A DNA stretch of 64,000 bases, from positions 3,038,001-3,102,000 of the forward strand of contig NZ_CP104381.1 of NCBI RefSeq assembly GCF_030582395.1, written 5' to 3'. Positions 1 through 7,609 of the stretch are shown piece after piece. The notes beneath the pieces are model-generated. The model made no database searches. It worked only from the letters and a program-made list of their open reading frames with translations, and was not told the DNA's origin. The DNA is from Ralstonia pickettii (lineage in GTDB: Bacteria; Pseudomonadota; Gammaproteobacteria; Burkholderiales; Burkholderiaceae). Position 1 is the stretch's first letter. Each line of letters opens with the position of its first letter. The translations under genes and the position numbers were made by a program.

Positions 1-585
1 CGGCATATCCGCCAGGAAGAAGGCGACGGCCCTCGCCTGCCTATCATCGCCATCACGGCAACAACGCTGTCCGAGGAGCATGCGCGCTGCCGCGCCGTGG
101 GCATGGACGCGAGCCTGCTGAAACCGACCACGCTTGCCACGCTGCAGGAAGCGCTGTCAGCGCTGTGGAGCGCTGACGCTCCCGCAGGCGCCGGCGCGGC
201 CGCGGAGCAACCGCCCACCATCTCGCTCGACGACTTGCGCGCCGCACTCGGGTCGGACCCCGCCGCGGTCGACTTGGCGCAGGTCTTCCTGTCTTCGCTG
301 GCCGATGACGCCCAGCGCCTCCAGCCGCTGCTGGACGCGATGGACCGTGCAGCGCTGCGCCGTTGGGCCCATCGCACCGGTGGTGCCCTCGCGCTGTTGC
401 ATAACCCGGGCGTGGACGCCGTAGCCGAAGCGTTCCGCCATGCCGTGCATGACGGCACTGCGAACGACATCCGCGCTGCCGGCGCGCGCACGATGCGGCT
501 TTTGACGCATATCAACGGGTTACTCGGCGCCTTCGGATCGCCCGTCGCCGACGTTGTGCACCGCACGCAAGTGACGGATTCATAA
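1..585 (+). CDS. Hybrid sensor histidine kinase, C-terminal REC-Hpt part (5' truncated by window)
   Basis: The reading frame is open from base 1, so the gene begins upstream of the window. The visible 194 residues start inside a response-regulator receiver domain: a hydrophobic strand ending in ITAT, then the conserved switch lysine in LLKPT (about residue 41). After an Ala/Gly/Pro linker comes a helical segment of about 110 residues with AHRTGGAL, which fits the phosphoaccepting His motif of an Hpt domain (His codon at 370-372). A REC-Hpt tail is typical of BvgS/EvgS-like hybrid kinases that relay phosphate to a separate response regulator. The glycine-rich HRTGG replaces the usual HxLKG, so the Hpt call is probable rather than certain. 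Sensor and kinase domains are not visible. Confidence 0.8.
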   Translation, partial: RHIRQEEGDGPRLPIIAITATTLSEEHARCRAVGMDASLLKPTTLATLQEALSALWSADAPAGAGAAAEQPPTISLDDLRAALGSDPAAVDLAQVFLSSLADDAQRLQPLLDAMDRAALRRWAHRTGGALALLHNPGVDAVAEAFRHAVHDGTANDIRAAGARTMRLLTHINGLLGAFGSPVADVVHRTQVTDS

Positions 586-634
586 GGGAAAACCGTTTCA
601 AGCGGTCGATGCATCGCTTTTAGATCAACCATTC

Positions 635-691
635 CAATCGGCCGATTGACTCGCTCCAGGCAGCCTCCTACGATGACATCGATCAATGTCA
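635..691. promoter_or_regulatory. Two inverted repeats upstream of the monooxygenase operon
   Basis: The 145-bp gap before the monooxygenase gene holds a perfect 14-bp palindrome, CAATCGGCCGATTG (635-648), and a perfect inverted repeat TGACAT-N6-ATGTCA (674-691), the latter 40 bp before the GTG start. Both are good candidate operators for the operon. No convincing -35/-10 pair was identified. Binding by the MerR-type regulator at 5289-6107 is inference only. Confidence 0.45.
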
Positions 692-730
692 CATTAAGAG
701 GCGCCCAAGTGGTGCCCACGGAGACACCAC

Positions 731-2353
731 GTGAACGCACGGACCGATTTCCCGCGTGCCGACGCTTCTGCGCCGACCCCGCACAGCCCCGACGCCCCCG
801 CCCTGATTGATGCCGCCATCATCGGGACGGGTTTTGCCGGCCTGGGGATGGCGATCCAGCTCAAGCAGCACGGCATCGATAACTTCCTCGTCTTCGAAAA
901 AGCGGGTTCGGTAGGCGGCACGTGGCGCGACAACCACTACCCCGGCTGCGCGTGCGATGTGCAATCGCACCTGTATTCGTTTTCGTTCGCGCCCAATCCG
1001 GACTGGTCGCGCATGTATTCGCCGCAGCCGGAAATCCGCGCGTATCTGGAGCGCTGCACCGATGAATTTGGCGTGCGCCCGCATGTGCGCTTCCATCACG
1101 AACTGGCGCGCGCGGCATTCGACGATGCTGCAGGCGTGTGGAACCTGGAGATGGCCGACGGCCGCCGCTACCGCGCCCGCACGCTGATCTCCGGCATGGG
1201 CGGCCTGAGCCGTCCGGCCTGGCCGAACATTCCCGGCATCGAAACCTTCCAGGGCAAGGCCTTCCACTCCCAGCTCTGGGAACACGATTACGACCTGCGC
1301 GGCAAGCGCGTCGCCGTGATCGGCACGGGTGCGTCGGCCATCCAGTTCGTGCCGCAGATTGCGCCGAAGGTCGGCCGCCTCGACCTGTATCAGCGCACGC
1401 CGCCGTGGATCCTGCCCAAGCCCGACCGCAAGGTGTCGCGCGCGGAGCATTGGCTGTTCCGCCACCTGCCGTTCACGCAAAAGCTGATGCGCACGGGCAT
1501 CTATTGGATGCTGGAATCGCGCGTGCTCGGCTTCGTGATCCATCCGAAGTTAATGAAGGCAGTGGAACGCATGGCCCGCGGCCATATCAAGCGCCGCGTT
1601 GCAGACCCGGTGCTGCGCGAGAAGGTCACGCCCAACTACACCATCGGCTGCAAGCGCATCCTGATCTCGAACGACTATTACCCGGCGCTCACGCGCGACA
1701 ACGTCGACGTCATCACCTCAGGCATCGCACGCGTGGAGCCCAACGCCATCGTCACCACCGACGGCACGCGGCGCGAAGTCGATTGCCTGATCTTCGGCAC
1801 GGGCTTTCACGCAACGGACCCGTTCCCGCGTGGTGTGCTGCTTGGCAGCCAGGGCGTGGACATTGTCGATGCGTGGGACAAGCACGGCGCGGAGGCGTAC
1901 CTGGGCACGACCGTGTCGGGTTTCCCCAATTTCTTCATGGTGGTGGGCCCGAACACGGGGCTCGGCCACTCGTCGATGGTGTTCATGATTGAGTCGCAGG
2001 TGGCGTACATCGTCGATGCGCTGAAGTCGATGCGCGCACACAACGTGGCCGCCATTGACGTGCGCCCGGATGTGCAGCGCCGCTTCAACGACGGCATCCA
2101 GAAGCGGCTGTCGAACGCGATCTGGTCTGCCGGCGGCTGCGTAAGCTGGTACCTCGATCCGAAGACCGGCAAGAACACGACGCTGTGGCCGGGATTCACG
2201 TGGCAGTTCCGTCGCGCGACCGCGCATTTCCGCCTGGCGGATTACCGCACGCGCCCGATGACCGTACCGAAGGGTGTGCCGCTGCGCGTACCTGCCCGCA
2301 CGGTGCCCGCCGCTCAGAACACCCCTAACGAAGAAGCGCTCGACCGCGCCTGA
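731..2353 (+). CDS. Flavin-containing (Baeyer-Villiger-type) monooxygenase
   Basis: This 540-residue protein has the architecture of class B flavoprotein monooxygenases. The N-terminal FAD Rossmann motif IIGTGFAGLGMA lies at residues 30-41. The Baeyer-Villiger signature FxGxxxHxxxW is met by FQGKAFHSQLW at 173-183, and the NADPH Rossmann motif VIGTGASAIQ is at 196-205. Such enzymes insert one oxygen atom from O2 into ketones or aldehydes to give esters or lactones using NADPH. The GTG start at 731 has a GGAG upstream; it opens a tightly spaced operon with an SDR, an alpha/beta hydrolase and a metal-dependent hydrolase. That partnership (oxidation, redox change, ester hydrolysis) supports a ketone or long-chain substrate, as in the mycobacterial mymA-like clusters, but the substrate cannot be read from sequence. 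Confidence 0.92.
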   Translation: MNARTDFPRADASAPTPHSPDAPALIDAAIIGTGFAGLGMAIQLKQHGIDNFLVFEKAGSVGGTWRDNHYPGCACDVQSHLYSFSFAPNPDWSRMYSPQPEIRAYLERCTDEFGVRPHVRFHHELARAAFDDAAGVWNLEMADGRRYRARTLISGMGGLSRPAWPNIPGIETFQGKAFHSQLWEHDYDLRGKRVAVIGTGASAIQFVPQIAPKVGRLDLYQRTPPWILPKPDRKVSRAEHWLFRHLPFTQKLMRTGIYWMLESRVLGFVIHPKLMKAVERMARGHIKRRVADPVLREKVTPNYTIGCKRILISNDYYPALTRDNVDVITSGIARVEPNAIVTTDGTRREVDCLIFGTGFHATDPFPRGVLLGSQGVDIVDAWDKHGAEAYLGTTVSGFPNFFMVVGPNTGLGHSSMVFMIESQVAYIVDALKSMRAHNVAAIDVRPDVQRRFNDGIQKRLSNAIWSAGGCVSWYLDPKTGKNTTLWPGFTWQFRRATAHFRLADYRTRPMTVPKGVPLRVPARTVPAAQNTPNEEALDRA

Positions 2354-2381
2354 GGCGCGTCAGCCACACGGAGACCCCGCC

Positions 2382-3272
2382 ATGAAGTCATTCAACAATC
2401 AGGTTGCCGCCATCACGGGTGCCGCGTCGGGCATGGGCCGATCGCTGGCGCTGCAGTTGGCCCGCGAAGGCTGCCACCTCGCGCTGGCCGATCGCAATGA
2501 AGCAGCGCTCGCGCAGACACTGCAACTGGTGCGCGCGCACGAGGGCGACCGCATCCGCGTGACCACGCATGCGGTCGACGTGGCCGACCGCGCCGCCGTG
2601 TACCGCTGGGCCGAAGAAGCGGCCGCCGCGCACGGCAAGGTCAACCTGATTTTCAACAACGCGGGCGTGGCGCTGTCCAGCACGATCGAAGGCATGGAAG
2701 ACGACGAGCTGGCCTGGATCATGAACATCAACTTCTGGGGCGTCGTACACGGTACCAAGGCGTTCCTGCCGCTGCTCAAGGCAACGGGCAACGGCCACAT
2801 CATCAATACGTCGAGCATCTTCGGCATCTTCGCGCAGCCGGGCATGGGCGCCTACAACGCCAGCAAGTACGCCGTGCGCGGCTACACCGAAGCGCTGCGC
2901 CAGGAACTGGATCTGATGAACTGCGGCGTGTCGGCCACGTGCGTCCATCCGGGCGGCATCAAGACCAACATTGCCAAGTCGAGCCGCGTCTCGCCGAGCA
3001 TGAACGGCTTCCTGGTGCGCGACGAACAGCAAGGCAAGGCGGAGTTCGAGAAGTTCTTCATCACCTCGGCAGAGAAGGCCGCGCAGGTGATTCTGGATGG
3101 CGTGCGCAAGAACAAGCGCCGCGTGCTGATCGGCCCCGATGCGCACGCTGCAGACGTGATGGCCCGCGTGCTGCCTGCCGCGTATCAGGCGCTGGTCGTG
3201 CGCGAAGCCCGCCGCACGCGCAAGAAGGCACTGCGCGACGATACGGCGCCGGCCACCGCGCGCGCCAAGTAG
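2382..3272 (+). CDS. Short-chain dehydrogenase/reductase
   Basis: The 296-residue protein is a classical SDR. The cofactor motif TGAASGMG is at residues 12-19, NNAG at 92-95, the catalytic serine in INTSS near 144-145, and YxxxK with Tyr158 and Lys162. It should interconvert a hydroxyl and a carbonyl with NAD(P)H in the cytoplasm. The ATG at 2382 is preferred over an in-frame start at 2274, which would overlap the monooxygenase; the chosen start puts the Rossmann fold at the usual distance from the N-terminus. It lies 28 bp after the monooxygenase stop and 9 bp before the next gene, so it is cotranscribed. The basic C-terminal tail after the fold is longer than in the shortest SDRs. Confidence 0.93.
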   Translation: MKSFNNQVAAITGAASGMGRSLALQLAREGCHLALADRNEAALAQTLQLVRAHEGDRIRVTTHAVDVADRAAVYRWAEEAAAAHGKVNLIFNNAGVALSSTIEGMEDDELAWIMNINFWGVVHGTKAFLPLLKATGNGHIINTSSIFGIFAQPGMGAYNASKYAVRGYTEALRQELDLMNCGVSATCVHPGGIKTNIAKSSRVSPSMNGFLVRDEQQGKAEFEKFFITSAEKAAQVILDGVRKNKRRVLIGPDAHAADVMARVLPAAYQALVVREARRTRKKALRDDTAPATARAK

Positions 3273-3281
3273 GAGGTGCCG

Positions 3282-4304
3282 ATGGACACGGCCACCACCG
3301 GCGAACTGTTCGCCAGCCCCCCGCGCGCGAATCTGCTCAATGTCGCCCGCGCGATGCTGCGTCCCGGCCGCATCGGCCTGCGCAGCATCGGGCGCGACGT
3401 GCTGATCGCGCGCTACGCCAAGCCGCAATCGCGCTACCTGCCCCTGATGGGCACGCGCGTGCATTACACCGATGAAGGTGCCGCCAATTCCGACGGCACG
3501 TTGCTGCTGATCCACGGCTTTGGCGCATCGCTGCACACGTGGGATGGCGTGCTGCCGCAACTCACGCGGCGCTATCGCGTGATTCGGCTCGACCTGCCGC
3601 CGTTCGGTATCACCGGCCCACTGCGCGACGCTCAGGGCCGCCCGCGCACGATGGAGCTGCCGCTGTACCGCGACTTCATCGACGCGTTTGTCGACACGCT
3701 CGGCCTGTCGAAACTGACCCTGGTCGGCAACTCGCTGGGCGGCATGGTGTCGTGGGACTTTGCCGTGCGGCACCCGGGCCGCGTCGAGAAGCTCGTGCTG
3801 ATCGATTCGGCCGGCTTTCCGATGAAGCTGCCGATCTACATCGATCTGTTCAATCACATTGGCGTGCGGATGACGTCGCCGTGGATGCTGCCGGAGGGGA
3901 TCATCCGCGCCGCCACGCGCGATGTGTATGGCGACCCGTCGCGCGTGTCCGAACCCACGCTGCGCCGCTACGCCGATTTCTTCTATGCCGACGGCGCACG
4001 ACAGGCCATCGGCAAGATGGTGCCGAAGTTCCGCTTTGACGATGTCGATACCAGCGGGCTGGCCTCGATCCGAGTGCCCACGCTCATCCTCTGGGGCCAG
4101 CGCGACCGGTGGATCCCGCCCGCGCATGCCGGCGAATTCGCCCGCCGCATTCCCGGCGCCACGCTGCGCATGTATCCGGCGCTCGGCCATATCCCGATGG
4201 AGGAAGACCCCGTACGCGTGGGGACCGACCTCTGTGCATTCCTCGATCAGGGGCGCGCATCGACGCGCCTTTCAGAAACCACATTCCAGGAGAACCGCCC
4301 ATGA
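3282..4304 (+). CDS. Alpha/beta-fold hydrolase
   Basis: This is a 340-residue serine hydrolase. The oxyanion HGFG lies at 78-81, the nucleophile elbow GNSLGG at 149-154 with Ser151, the acid in LWGQRD and the histidine in ALGHIP near the C-terminus, completing the triad. A strong AGGAGG (3271-3276), overlapping the stop of the SDR gene, lies 5 nt before the ATG, so this start is well supported. In this operon it is placed to hydrolyse the ester or lactone made by the upstream monooxygenase; that role is inferred from context. The roughly 70-residue N-terminal extension before the first strand has no signal-peptide character. Its stop overlaps the next start as ATGA. Confidence 0.92.
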   Translation: MDTATTGELFASPPRANLLNVARAMLRPGRIGLRSIGRDVLIARYAKPQSRYLPLMGTRVHYTDEGAANSDGTLLLIHGFGASLHTWDGVLPQLTRRYRVIRLDLPPFGITGPLRDAQGRPRTMELPLYRDFIDAFVDTLGLSKLTLVGNSLGGMVSWDFAVRHPGRVEKLVLIDSAGFPMKLPIYIDLFNHIGVRMTSPWMLPEGIIRAATRDVYGDPSRVSEPTLRRYADFFYADGARQAIGKMVPKFRFDDVDTSGLASIRVPTLILWGQRDRWIPPAHAGEFARRIPGATLRMYPALGHIPMEEDPVRVGTDLCAFLDQGRASTRLSETTFQENRP

Positions 4305-5197
4305 TGCCAGTCCGTCGCGACGTGCATCCTCACCTGCCGGCTGATCGCATCAGCAACTGGCACGAGCGAGGCCCGCACGTGACCCACTTCCTGAACGCGC
4401 TGTCGATCTTCTTCCCGACCGGCGAGCGCTTCTTCATGGACAGCGTGCGCAACTACCGCCATCTGGTGACCGACCCCGAGCTCAAGCAGGCCGTGGCCGG
4501 CTTCATCGGGCAGGAGGCCATGCACACGCGTGAGCACGTGCTGTACAACGACCTGCTCGATCGCGCCGGCCTGCCCGCCACGCGGATCGACCGCTTTATT
4601 GGCAAGTTCCTGAACGTGCTGCGCAAGTACACGCCCAAGTCGCACCAGTTGGCCGTGACCGTGGCGCTTGAGCACTACACCGCCATGCTGGCCGGCCAGG
4701 TGCTTTCGCATGAAGATGGCCTGGGCCGCAATTCGGAACCCGGCTATCGCCAGGTCTGGCTGTGGCACGCCATGGAAGAGACCGAGCACAAGGCCGTCAG
4801 CTACGACGTCTGGAACCTGGCCATCAAGCCGGGCGTGGGCCGCTACCTCACGCGCACGCTGACGATGTTGGTGACGACCGTTACATTCTGGGCGATGGTG
4901 TTCTACGTGCACTTGCGGCTGATCTTTGCGGATCGCACCGTCAAGCACAAATTCCTCGGCCTCGGTAAGGCGTTCCATTTCCTGTGGATTCACCCGGCGC
5001 CGCTGCGCAAGATCATCCCGGAATTCTTCGACTTTTTCCGGCCTTCATTTCACCCCTGGGATGAAGACAACCGTGACGCACTTGAACGCCTGCCCAAGCT
5101 GATCTCGGAAATTGAAGCGTACGCCGCTGCAAACGGCGAAGCGCCGTCGCCGTCGATCCGCCGCAAGCTGTCGACGGCGGGCGCGGCCGGATCTTGA
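4301..5197 (+). CDS. Metal-dependent hydrolase, PF10118-type, last gene of monooxygenase operon
   Basis: The 298-residue protein is largely helical with His/Glu-rich motifs: QEAMHTREH (about 71-79), ALEHYTAM, and HAMEETEHK, followed by a hydrophobic helix pair. This pattern matches the predicted metal-dependent hydrolase family (PF10118), which has a ferritin/di-iron-like ligand arrangement. Its biochemical reaction is not established. The ATG at 4301 overlaps the previous stop by 4 bases (ATGA) and has AGGAG at good spacing, so it is translationally coupled to the hydrolase. Its repeated association with monooxygenases, SDRs and hydrolases suggests action on the same hydrophobic substrate. 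An ATG at 4304 is an alternative start. Confidence 0.82.
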   Translation: MMPVRRDVHPHLPADRISNWHERGPHVTHFLNALSIFFPTGERFFMDSVRNYRHLVTDPELKQAVAGFIGQEAMHTREHVLYNDLLDRAGLPATRIDRFIGKFLNVLRKYTPKSHQLAVTVALEHYTAMLAGQVLSHEDGLGRNSEPGYRQVWLWHAMEETEHKAVSYDVWNLAIKPGVGRYLTRTLTMLVTTVTFWAMVFYVHLRLIFADRTVKHKFLGLGKAFHFLWIHPAPLRKIIPEFFDFFRPSFHPWDEDNRDALERLPKLISEIEAYAAANGEAPSPSIRRKLSTAGAAGS

Positions 5198-5288
5198 GCA
5201 GGCATTCAAAACGCCTGCAGCACCCGTCATATCGGGATCAAACTAGAAATAGATCAGGCGCGCCCCACGCATGGGCGCGCTGGAGACA

Positions 5289-6107
5289 CTAGCCTTTGTC
5301 CGGCCCGGGCGCGCTGCCCGGCGGTTCGTGCATGTGCTCGATGACCTGCGCCACGCGGTCGCCAAGGTATTTGTTGGCGGCCGTCTCGAGCGCACGCATC
5401 AGCTCAGCCTCGACCGCGACCAGCGCCAGCGGACGGATGCGCCAGATCACGTCGACCAGACGCGGCACGTCTTCGACTGGCGGCAGGTCGCTGCCGTACT
5501 TGTCGAGTTCGCGCACCACCATGGCGACAAGATCGTCGGCCACCGCCTGCGTATGCGGCCGGGCACGCTCGATGATGTCGAGCACTTCGACGAGCGGGAA
5601 ACCGGCTTTTGCCATCTGTGCGCCGGCCAGCAGTGCTTTCGGGCTGCGCGCCAGATAGCCCAGGCCATCGGGTTCAAGCAGGCCGAGCGAGATGGCGCGC
5701 GCCAGCGCCTGACGCGACATGGCACGGCCGAACAGCTTGGCGAGCGCCAGGAGCGAGTAGTGCTTGGGCGACTCATCGGACCAGGGGCTCGCGATGGCGG
5801 ATTCGAGCCCGAGGATGGAGCGCAGGTCATGGCCCTCGACGATGGCCTTGAGCAGCTCCTGGATGTTGGAGAGCGTGTAGCCGCGCCCGAGCAGATGATT
5901 GATGAGCTTGAGCCGCCCCAGATGCGCCTGCGTGTAGATGCCCACGCGGCCGCGCCGCTCGGGCGGATCGATCAGGCCGCGGTCCTGATACGAGCGGACG
6001 TTGCGGACAGTGGTTTCAGCCGCGCGCGCCAGTTCATCGATGGTGAACTCGCGGGCGGGCGGAGTGGCAGGCGGACCGGCGTCGCCGGTTGGTTTGCGGG
6101 CAGGCAT
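5289..6107 (-). CDS. MerR-family transcriptional regulator
   Basis: The 272-residue protein starts with a Pro/Ala-rich arm and then a MerR winged helix-turn-helix at about residues 20-90 (FTIDELARAAETTVRNVRSY, then YTQAHLGRLKLI). The C-terminal 170 residues are helical and lack the clustered cysteines of metal-sensing MerR proteins, so it more likely senses an organic ligand or none. It is convergent with the monooxygenase operon, ending 92 bp after it. A perfect inverted repeat sits about 43 bp upstream of its start (see 6150-6166). Control of the neighbouring catabolic operon is the obvious guess but is not shown by sequence. Confidence 0.9.
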   Translation of the reverse strand: MPARKPTGDAGPPATPPAREFTIDELARAAETTVRNVRSYQDRGLIDPPERRGRVGIYTQAHLGRLKLINHLLGRGYTLSNIQELLKAIVEGHDLRSILGLESAIASPWSDESPKHYSLLALAKLFGRAMSRQALARAISLGLLEPDGLGYLARSPKALLAGAQMAKAGFPLVEVLDIIERARPHTQAVADDLVAMVVRELDKYGSDLPPVEDVPRLVDVIWRIRPLALVAVEAELMRALETAANKYLGDRVAQVIEHMHEPPGSAPGPDKG

Positions 6108-6149
6108 GCAAAAAATTCTACACGAGCGCGGCGACAGACCGCGTCGGTG

Positions 6150-6166
6150 ACCGGAACGTTTCCGGT
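6150..6166. promoter_or_regulatory. Perfect inverted repeat upstream of the merR-type gene
   Basis: ACCGGAA-CGT-TTCCGGT is a 17-bp perfect inverted repeat located 43-59 bp before the start codon of the MerR-type regulator. Position and symmetry suit an autoregulatory operator. The protein that binds it is unknown. Confidence 0.5.
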
Positions 6167-6269
6167 GCGTTTCTCACGACGAGGAGACCGTCGATGTGGG
6201 ACTTCATGTTGCATTGGCTGCGCCGCTGGCAGTCTGTGGATGCTGTTGGCACATCCCGTGTTTCGCCCC

Positions 6270-6460
6270 CTGCCGGGGCCGACTTACTTTCTTTGTCTTG
6301 CCAAAGAAAGGTAAGCAAGGAAAGGCGCGCCCGAGATGGCGACTGCCCCTTGGATTTGTGTCACGGGGAGGGAGGAGAGGCAAACTCGCTGCGCTCAAAC
6401 AGCCTCCCGTCTTTTTCCTCCCCGCGACAAAAATCCAAGGCGCCATCTAGGGCCGGGTAC
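6270..6460 (+). repeat. Structured dispersed repeat, copy 1 of 3
   Basis: An approximately 190-bp element shared with 45465-45660 and, inverted, 45745-45945. It holds a small hairpin (arms 6286-6295 and 6303-6312, loop with TCTTGC), a conserved GCGCGCCCGAGATGGCGAC block, and a long hairpin. The long hairpin's outer arms, GATGGCG plus CCTTGGATTT (6335-6357), pair with AAATCCAAGGCGCCATC (6431-6447). Its inner arms are G-rich and C-rich runs, capped by AAACTCGCTGCGCTCAAACA. This copy has CCTTGGATTT/AAATCCAAGG where the others have CCTTGAATTT/AAATTCAAGG, a paired change that keeps the helix. It lies just before, and partly within the leader of, the gene at 6482. Confidence 0.88.
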
Positions 6461-6481
6461 GGTCAAAACATCGGTGCGCGA

Positions 6482-7609
6482 GTGCGGGCTCCATGGCTTC
6501 GGGCTGCGGGCGCAGTGGTGGCGGCGCTGCTGCTGCAAAGCTGCGCCACCGCGGGCGACGGGCACGGCGCCATCGAAGCCGACAAAGCCAAGCAGCTGGA
6601 AGATGCACGCGCCCAGGCGCGGGCGCCATTCCAGTCGGGCAATCTCGCCACGCGTGAGGTGCGGCCCGCCACGCTGCGCGATTCTGGCCAGCCCGATGCG
6701 ATCTCGTATCTGCGTCATGTCGATTTTCGTTTCGATGGCGGCGTGGGCTTCCTGGTCGATCAGCTCGCGCTGCGCATGGTGCCGCGTGCGCCCGGCGACC
6801 CGGTGTGGCTCGACGATGTGTCGTCGTACACGCTGCAGCCGGTGAGCGGTTCGGTGCGCGTCACGGCCGAAAGCATGGCCGCGCTCTTCAATACCGTGGT
6901 CTTTGCGCGCGGGCCGGGCGAAGACCCCCCGTTGCGCGGCTTCAGTTTCTCGCTTGACGACGGCACGCTCGACATGCGCGCCGAGATGCGCCGGCGCGGC
7001 GCCTGGGTGCCGATCGAACTGCGGGGCCCGCTGGTGCTGCGCGATCCGCAGACTATCGTGTTTCGCCCCAACGTGGTCAAGGTGCGCGGGCAGGATGCCG
7101 CCGCGCTGATGGGCGCGGCGCATATCGAACTGGCCGATCTGTTGCCGGTATCGACGCCTGCCGTGCAGCTGACTGGCAGCGAAATCGTCATGCAGGTGCC
7201 CAAGCTGTTTCCGCCACCCGCGCTGGAGTTGAAGCTTTCCGCCATTCGCGTCGCGCGGGACGGGCTGCTCATGCAGATCGGCGATGGCAACCCGCAGATG
7301 CCGCCGCTGGCGAACGCCGCCGATGCACAGCGCCCGTACATCCTCTTCCGCGGCGGTGACATCCGATTCATGCGCTCGATGCCGATGAACGCGCGCATCG
7401 ATATCGTCGTGGCCGACCCGGCCAAGCCCTTTGTGTTCAACCTGTACCGCTATCGCGATCAGCTGGTGGCCGGGTCGCTGCGCTTCTCGACGGATGGCGG
7501 CATCCGCGTGCTGATGCCGTCGTTCGACACGCTCGCCGCCGCCAAGGCGACTGCGATTGCCAAGACCAGCAAGCCTGCCCTGCAACTCGCCAAGAGGACC
7601 GCGCCATGA
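6482..7609 (+). CDS. Predicted lipoprotein of unknown family, tandem paralogue 1
   Basis: Using the GTG at 6482, the 375-residue product opens with a short positively charged segment and a hydrophobic stretch ending in LLLQSC, a good lipobox, so it should be an outer- or inner-membrane lipoprotein. The start is inferred from the signal peptide; no clear ribosome site is visible because the repeat element abuts it. The body is beta-rich with no family I recognise. It is clearly homologous along its length to the next gene: both share a DVDFR...GFxVxQL segment, an ALFN motif, DGxLDxxxxxxxR, FPPPxLE/V, a DGLxxxxG segment and a FxLYxYR near the C-terminus. The reading frame stays open upstream to 6089, but that part crosses the repeat and is unlikely to be coding. 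Confidence 0.72.
   Translation: MRAPWLRAAGAVVAALLLQSCATAGDGHGAIEADKAKQLEDARAQARAPFQSGNLATREVRPATLRDSGQPDAISYLRHVDFRFDGGVGFLVDQLALRMVPRAPGDPVWLDDVSSYTLQPVSGSVRVTAESMAALFNTVVFARGPGEDPPLRGFSFSLDDGTLDMRAEMRRRGAWVPIELRGPLVLRDPQTIVFRPNVVKVRGQDAAALMGAAHIELADLLPVSTPAVQLTGSEIVMQVPKLFPPPALELKLSAIRVARDGLLMQIGDGNPQMPPLANAADAQRPYILFRGGDIRFMRSMPMNARIDIVVADPAKPFVFNLYRYRDQLVAGSLRFSTDGGIRVLMPSFDTLAAAKATAIAKTSKPALQLAKRTAP

Noticed and set aside
2388..4190. Long open frame (600 codons) on the minus strand
   Set aside because: It overlaps the SDR and hydrolase genes that have clear motifs; GC-rich third positions create such antisense frames, and its translation is Arg/His/Ala-rich without domains.
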